Position numbers and translations under genes: made by a program. This document shows positions 59,712 to 64,000 of a stretch of 64,000 nt of DNA, in pieces. This DNA is from Micromonospora avicenniae (lineage in GTDB: Bacteria; Actinomycetota; Actinomycetes; Mycobacteriales; Micromonosporaceae). Under the pieces are notes generated by a model, which searched no databases, had not been told where the DNA came from, and saw nothing but the letters and a program-made list of their open reading frames with translations. Location of the stretch: the NCBI RefSeq assembly GCF_900156065.1, contig NZ_FTNF01000010.1, positions 124,001 to 188,000 of the forward strand. Reading direction: 5' to 3'. Positions within the stretch are counted from its first letter, which is position 1, and the number at the start of each line of letters is the position of its first letter.

Positions 59712-62642
59712 TCACTTCGAGAACGCCTGGAACTCGGCGATGCGGACCTGGTCGCGCGCCGGGCTGGCGGTCGCGCAGTCGGTCGTGGTCGCCGGGTCGG
59801 CGTCCTGCTCACCGGCGTACGCCGGCCCGCCCGTGCACTGGCTCGCCAGGACCTCCAGCCGCAGGTGGGTTGCCTGGGTGGTAGGCACCCGGAACTCACG
59901 GAGGTTGATGTCCCGGGTGTACGCCCGGTACGCCCCGCCCGGGAACGCGTCGCTCTTGCTCGTGTAGATGCGCGTGAAGTTCGCCGGGTCGGTGCAGTCG
60001 GCCTTCTTCGCGTTGCAGGCGAGCACCGCGAACGAGCGCAGCGAGCTGAGCGCGTTCTGGCTGCCGGCGTCGGCGTCCCCGCTGATGGCCGGGCGCAACA
60101 TGGCGCTGACGTTCACCCGCTTCACCACGTGCGGCTTGTCGCCGGGCAGCGCCACGGTGACCTGCTTGCCGGCCACCCCGTCGAGCGAGGCCCAGTTCGT
60201 CGCCTCGGTGTCGTCGGCGACCCGGTCGAGGTTGACCCCGTCACCGCTGACCGTGGCACCGGACGCGGTGGACGCGAGGTTGCGGTCGAGCTTCAGGTCG
60301 AGGTGCCCGTTGTGGCCGGCCTTGGCGGTCACGCGCATCCGCTGGTGCCCGAAGCCGGGCGCCACCGCGATCAGGTCGTACGTCCCGGCCACCAGCTCGA
60401 CGGTGTCCCCCAGCGCGGTCGCCGGGTCGGTGTCCGCGACCGGGGTGGCCCGCGCCTCGTACGCCCCGACGTAGAGCCGGATCGGCGCGTCGGCGCTCTC
60501 TCCACGCGGACGCAGCGTGAACGTCGCGTTGCCGCCGCTCGGCGAGGCGAAGCTCGGCGTGGGGTCGGTGTCGCCGGCGCCGTTGGTGACGGCGTCCCGG
60601 CCCATGCCGGAGCGGGCGAACTCGGCCCAGATCAGGTCCTGGTTCTTCCCGTCGAAGCGCAGCAAATCGGCGGTGAGCATGTTGTCGCGCATGTCGAGCA
60701 TGCTCACCTGACTCGCCGCCTGCAGCAGGAACGAGTCGAAGACCAGCTGCGACCAGCGCCGGTTGCCCGGGCACCGGTCCGCCGGCACCTTGCCCTGCGC
60801 GCACTCCAGCTGGAGCTTCGGCGTGCCGAGGCCGTACCGCTTGACCATCGCGGAGCGGACCCGGTGATTGGTGGCACCCCAGATCTCCCCGTCGGCGTGC
60901 ACGGCCGGGCCGCCGGTGTTGTAGCCCACGTCGGAGTAGTTCAGCGGGCTGCGGCTGAGGTCGTAGTTGCGGATGCCGCTCACCAGGTTGCCGGTGACGT
61001 AACCGCCGACGATGAACGGCGTCTCGCCGGGCGCGCGGAGGCCGTGCTGGAACAGGAACTCGGTCGCCAGCAGGTCGCTCCACGACTCACCCATCGATCC
61101 ACCCTGGTGGCCGCCGATCCCGCTGTCCGGGCCGGCGATCATCCGGTTGCTGATGGCGTGGGTGTACTCGTGACCGATCACGGTCATGTCGTAGTCGCCA
61201 TCGACACAGGGCGGGTACGGACCGCCGGCCTGCGGCTGCCACAGGTACATGTTGGTGGTCGGCGGCAGGCCGTCGCGCGGGGTGCCCTGGTTGGCGTTGT
61301 TGCGGTTGCCGCTCAACGCGCCCTGCTGGGCCCGGCCCTGCTCGGCGTCGCCGCCCAGGCCGTCCGGGGTCAGGTTGACCGCCTGCAGGTTCCACGCCGA
61401 CTCGGTGAAGCCCAGCTGGTACGCCCAGTCGTGCATCCGGTTGTGCATGGCGAAGAGGTTGCCGATCGCGGCGTCCGTGTCGTTGCGCTGGGCCGAGGTG
61501 AACACCTCCGGGTTGCACTTCGCCTGGTGCCACTGGTCGGTGAACGGGTACTCGTACCGCCGCTCCGGGCTGGTCGTGGCGGGCACCATCGGGTTGCCGG
61601 CGCCCCAGGAGACCACCGTGTTGGCCGAGTTGCCGCGCGAGGTGAACGTCGGCGTGCCGGTTGCCGCGTCGACGTCCCAGGCGTTGCCGGTGGCCGGATC
61701 GCGGTACGCGTCCCGGCAGCCCGGCGCCGGGTCGGCGCACCAGCGGACCCGCGGGTCCTGCCCGGGGCCGAGGTTGCGCGGCGGGGTGGCCGGGAAGACC
61801 GCCCAGCTCGGGTTCTCCGAGTCGAAGTCGACCAGGTCCTCCCGGACCAGCACCTTCCCGGTGATGCCGTCGATGTAGGTGGTGAACGCCGCAGGGTGAT
61901 CGCTGTCCGACCCGATCAGCGTCACCTCGTACGCGCTGCGCGGGCCCTCCAGCGGCGTCGGCACCGCGACCGTGCGCACGCTGTGGCTGGCCACCGCGGC
62001 GGCGTCCAGGCCGGCGTCGGTGAGCGCGGCCTCGTACGCCTGCTCCTCGCTGAGGGTGGCCGGGGTGGGCGTCGCGGCGTCCCGGGACAGCGACGAGCTG
62101 ACCGAGAGCACCTTGCCCTTGCTGACGGCGAGGGTGACCAGGCCGTCGTACCCGGCGGGAAGGTCGCCGAAGCGCTGCCGGAGGGTGACCACCGCGCCGC
62201 TGCCGACCGGGCGGACCAGCACCCGCTCCATGTCGGCCACCGCGTCGGCGTCCAACCCGAACAGGTCGCGGTTGGCGGCGAGGTAGGCGCGGGCGGCGGC
62301 CTCCGGCTCGGCGGGCAGGCCGGTGGCGAGCGGGGCGGCGCCGGGGCCGAGCGCGTGCGGAGTGCCCAGCTTGTTCCACCGTACGTCCGGGTCGGCCTTG
62401 CGGGCGAGTCCGCGCTGGCGGGCGTCGGGCGCGGCGCTGCCGGCGCGGTTGTCGACGTCGGCGTGCTGGTATCCCTCGGCGAAGGGACCGGAGCGGCGCT
62501 CCGCAGGGGCGGCGCCGCCGGCTGGCGCGGCGGAGCTGATGCCGGTGGGCAGCAGCGCGGCGACCACCGCGGTCGCCGCCAGGACGGGGATGAGCCGGCG
62601 ACGCCGCCGGCTCATCCAAGGTGACCACTCCGGGTGTGGCAC
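59712..62642 (-). CDS. Secreted M36 (fungalysin-type) zinc metalloprotease
   Basis: 976 residues. A basic N-region and hydrophobic core (RRRRRLIPVLAATAVVAALL) form a signal peptide ending near AAP40. A ~240-residue propeptide follows. The zinc site is HEYTH at 491-495, with third ligand Glu519 in GESWSDL. A beta-rich segment and a discoidin-like F5/8 type C domain (about 745-860, DDTEATNWASLDG) complete the C-terminus. It degrades extracellular protein. The GTG start at 62642 is preferred: GAGGAGGT lies 4-5 bases upstream, while the internal ATG at 62615 has only a distant GGAG. Length is typical for actinobacterial fungalysins. Confidence 0.92.
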   Translation of the reverse strand: MPHPEWSPWMSRRRRRLIPVLAATAVVAALLPTGISSAAPAGGAAPAERRSGPFAEGYQHADVDNRAGSAAPDARQRGLARKADPDVRWNKLGTPHALGPGAAPLATGLPAEPEAAARAYLAANRDLFGLDADAVADMERVLVRPVGSGAVVTLRQRFGDLPAGYDGLVTLAVSKGKVLSVSSSLSRDAATPTPATLSEEQAYEAALTDAGLDAAAVASHSVRTVAVPTPLEGPRSAYEVTLIGSDSDHPAAFTTYIDGITGKVLVREDLVDFDSENPSWAVFPATPPRNLGPGQDPRVRWCADPAPGCRDAYRDPATGNAWDVDAATGTPTFTSRGNSANTVVSWGAGNPMVPATTSPERRYEYPFTDQWHQAKCNPEVFTSAQRNDTDAAIGNLFAMHNRMHDWAYQLGFTESAWNLQAVNLTPDGLGGDAEQGRAQQGALSGNRNNANQGTPRDGLPPTTNMYLWQPQAGGPYPPCVDGDYDMTVIGHEYTHAISNRMIAGPDSGIGGHQGGSMGESWSDLLATEFLFQHGLRAPGETPFIVGGYVTGNLVSGIRNYDLSRSPLNYSDVGYNTGGPAVHADGEIWGATNHRVRSAMVKRYGLGTPKLQLECAQGKVPADRCPGNRRWSQLVFDSFLLQAASQVSMLDMRDNMLTADLLRFDGKNQDLIWAEFARSGMGRDAVTNGAGDTDPTPSFASPSGGNATFTLRPRGESADAPIRLYVGAYEARATPVADTDPATALGDTVELVAGTYDLIAVAPGFGHQRMRVTAKAGHNGHLDLKLDRNLASTASGATVSGDGVNLDRVADDTEATNWASLDGVAGKQVTVALPGDKPHVVKRVNVSAMLRPAISGDADAGSQNALSSLRSFAVLACNAKKADCTDPANFTRIYTSKSDAFPGGAYRAYTRDINLREFRVPTTQATHLRLEVLASQCTGGPAYAGEQDADPATTTDCATASPARDQVRIAEFQAFSK

Positions 62643-63111
62643 GGGACCTCCTCGTGGAGCGACATGGCCGGCACCCCGCCGGCCCGCGCATGTTCAGACA
62701 TGCGCATCTGTGGATACCAGGAGGTGTGCCGCCCGGCAAGGTCCGAGCGGCTAGTCGGTCCTTTCAGCCCATCCGGCCTACGCGTGGCAGCGCTCCCGTT
62801 GAACGAACCTGCCCCCGGCGCGCCCGTGCCGGGCCCGTCGGTCGGCGCCGCCGGGAGCGCCCGCCGGTACCGCGACTGCGCCGGCCGGCTGTCGGCGGCT
62901 GGTCGGCCGGCGGCGGTGGTGGCGGTGGCGGCGCGGGCGTCCCGCGTGGCGGTGGCGGGGCGGGCGTCCGGTGGCGGTGGCGGGGCGCGGTGGGGGTGGC
63001 GCGGCGGCGGTGGCGTCCCGCGGTGGCGTCGGGCGAGGAAGTCGTGTGAGCTCGACGCGGCGGGCGGACCCTGCCGCTGACGAGCCGCCACCGTGGGCGG
63101 ACGTCGCGTCG

Positions 63112-63163
63112 ACGAGGTTGATACCTCAGAGGCATATTTATGCCTCTGAGGTATCAACCTCGT
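63112..63163. repeat. 52-bp near-perfect palindrome (25-base arms)
   Basis: Arms 63112-63136 and 63139-63163 are perfectly complementary over 25 bases around a 2-base centre TT. The arm begins ACGAGGTTGATACCTCAGAG and is AT-rich relative to the surroundings. It lies 12 bases before the octamer array, downstream of the TIGR03086 gene. Confidence 0.9.
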
Positions 63164-63175
63164 GGTGATAATCGG

Positions 63176-63303
63176 CCCGGTGGCCCGGTGGCCCGGTGGC
63201 CCGGTGGCCCGGTGGCCCGGTGGCCCGGTGGCCCGGTGGCCCGGTGGCCCGGTGGCCCGGTGGCCCGGTGGCCCGGTGGCCCGGTGGCCCGGTGGCCCGG
63301 TGG
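63176..63303. repeat. Tandem array: 16 perfect copies of an 8-bp unit
   Basis: CCCGGTGG is repeated exactly 16 times without an interruption (128 bases). It ends one base before the stop codon of the TIGR03086 gene. An 8-base unit makes any length change a frameshift in a coding context, but here the array is just outside the gene. Confidence 0.95.
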
Positions 63304-63304
63304 T

Positions 63305-63886
63305 TCAGCCGGCCGGCGTCCAGTGTGGGTCGCGGCCGAACGCGGCGATCAGGCGGTCCTGCGCGTCGGCTTCGGTGGGCAGCTCCACACCGGGCCGGGT
63401 CAGCTGGGCGCGCTGGTAGTCGACGGCGTGCCTCGCGAACCATCTCGCGCACTCCCGGACCGCGTCGGCGTCCAGCCGAGGGTCGTCGCCGACGGCGACA
63501 GCCAGGTCCCAGCCGTGGATGAGGTGCTCGGCGAGGAGCTGGTGCAGGTACTCGGTCGCCGGGAGGGCGCCGGAGGAGAGGTGGACGGTGCGCATCAGTG
63601 CGCCGGGGTGGGACGCGGCGATCTCGGCCTGCGACGCGGCCTCCCGGGCGGCCGCGATCGGATCGCCGCCGAGTTGGTCACCGTCGAAGCGGTCACCGAC
63701 CTCCGCGACGCTGCGGCCGGCGAACAGCGGAACGCTCCACCGGGCCTCGTGCACCACATGGTTGACCAGCGTGCGGACATCCCAGTCCGGGCAGGGGGTC
63801 CGCGCCGACCACTGCCGGGGGCTGACCCGCTCGACCCGGTCGATGAAGTCGGCCAGGCTGCGGCGATAGCTCTCCAACAGGTCCAT
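63305..63886 (-). CDS. TIGR03086 family metal-binding protein (DinB-like / maleylpyruvate isomerase N-terminal fold)
   Basis: 193 residues. WSARTPCPDWDVRTLVNHVVHE is the family signature near the start and includes the first metal-ligand His. HQLLAEHLIHGWDLAVAVG holds the other two His of the metal site of DinB-like proteins. Such enzymes commonly use mycothiol as thiol partner, but the reaction is unknown. The stop codon is one base from the tandem octamer array. Confidence 0.9.
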   Translation of the reverse strand: MDLLESYRRSLADFIDRVERVSPRQWSARTPCPDWDVRTLVNHVVHEARWSVPLFAGRSVAEVGDRFDGDQLGGDPIAAAREAASQAEIAASHPGALMRTVHLSSGALPATEYLHQLLAEHLIHGWDLAVAVGDDPRLDADAVRECARWFARHAVDYQRAQLTRPGVELPTEADAQDRLIAAFGRDPHWTPAG

Positions 63887-63958
63887 GTCGCCGATTGTCG
63901 CGGCGACCCGGGGTGGACCGAGTCGCTATGCCCGGTCTTCCCACGTGGGGCTGCTCGA

Positions 63959-64000
63959 TCAGTCCAGCTCGGTCGGGTCCAGGCCCAATTCGCGAGCGGT
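63959..64000 (-). CDS. C-terminal end of a gene cut by the window edge
   Basis: Thirteen codons (TARELGLDPTELD) and a TGA stop read off the right edge on the minus strand. The sequence is helix-like and acidic; the family cannot be named. It could be an accidental frame, but the gap to the next gene and the composition fit a gene end. Confidence 0.4.
   Translation of the reverse strand, partial: TARELGLDPTELD

Larger units (their letters stand above)
62643..63304. other. 662-base gap between the protease and TIGR03086 genes
   Basis: No credible gene; several overlapping open frames here have no protein-like pattern. From 62880 to 63040 it is a GGC/GGT-rich low-complexity stretch. It contains the 52-bp palindrome (63112-63163) and the octamer array (63176-63303), listed separately. 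Confidence 0.6.

Noticed and set aside
63176..63303. Possible CRISPR array
   Set aside because: The 8-base unit repeats without spacers; it is a simple tandem array.
1..64000. tRNA, rRNA or large natural-product cluster
   Set aside because: I looked for clover-leaf ends, conserved rRNA segments and polyketide or peptide synthetase motifs and saw none.

Overview
The window is high-GC actinobacterial DNA, most consistent with Micromonospora or a close relative in the Micromonosporaceae. The grounds are GC-saturated third codon positions, abundant GTG starts, GTGA/ATGA stop-start overlaps, the DUF3000-hemE-hemY-hemQ arrangement, an AA10 chitin/cellulose oxygenase and several actinobacterial families (TIGR03086, AbiEi/DUF559). 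It reads as chromosomal sequence. I see no rRNA, tRNA, integrase, transposase, CRISPR array or large biosynthetic cluster. The species is an inference.

Layout: 0-5.2 kb carries a VOC protein, a tyrosine/glycine/proline-rich membrane protein and a beta-oxidation pair (FadB-like multifunctional enzyme and thiolase). 5.4-13.3 kb holds RNase D, two proline-rich membrane proteins (one a trypsin-like protease), DUF3000 and the haem block hemE-hemY-hemQ, which matches the coproporphyrin-dependent route of actinobacteria. 13.7-18.5 kb has acetyltransferases, an EamA exporter, a zinc-ribbon protein, a CBM48-like protein, a secreted lytic polysaccharide monooxygenase, a DUF305 lipoprotein and MsrB. 18.5-27.3 kb has a stand-alone LigD-type polymerase followed by a four-gene FtsX/MacB-like ABC operon with two very large permeases and two ATPases. 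27.4-33.0 kb has a secreted alpha/beta hydrolase, an ATP-dependent DNA ligase, an AlkA-like glycosylase and a spermidine-synthase-like protein.

33.5-39.8 kb is the most striking block: a tight minus-strand operon herA-sbcD(mre11)-sbcC(rad50)-nurA, the gene set that archaea use to resect DNA double-strand breaks. Together with the separate LigD polymerase and ligase genes and the AlkA-like glycosylase, DNA repair is well represented between 18 and 40 kb.

40-48 kb has a RibD-like reductase, a pRiA4b ORF-3 family protein, a sugar-binding lipoprotein behind two CebR-like operator boxes with its LacI-family regulator just downstream, an acyl-CoA dehydrogenase/phosphotransferase pair, and two ACT-domain proteins, the second fused to a GNAT domain. 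49-64 kb has an aldehyde dehydrogenase, an AbiEi/DUF559-like protein, a GNAT protein, bioD, a two-component system whose kinase carries an extra C-terminal membrane and extracytoplasmic part, a polysaccharide deacetylase, an ABC-2 exporter, a methyltransferase, a fungalysin-type (M36) protease and a TIGR03086 protein.

The gaps are rich in long, near-perfect palindromes belonging to several sequence families, nearly all just 3' of genes. There are also tandem arrays, including 16 perfect copies of an octamer that begin one base after a stop codon.
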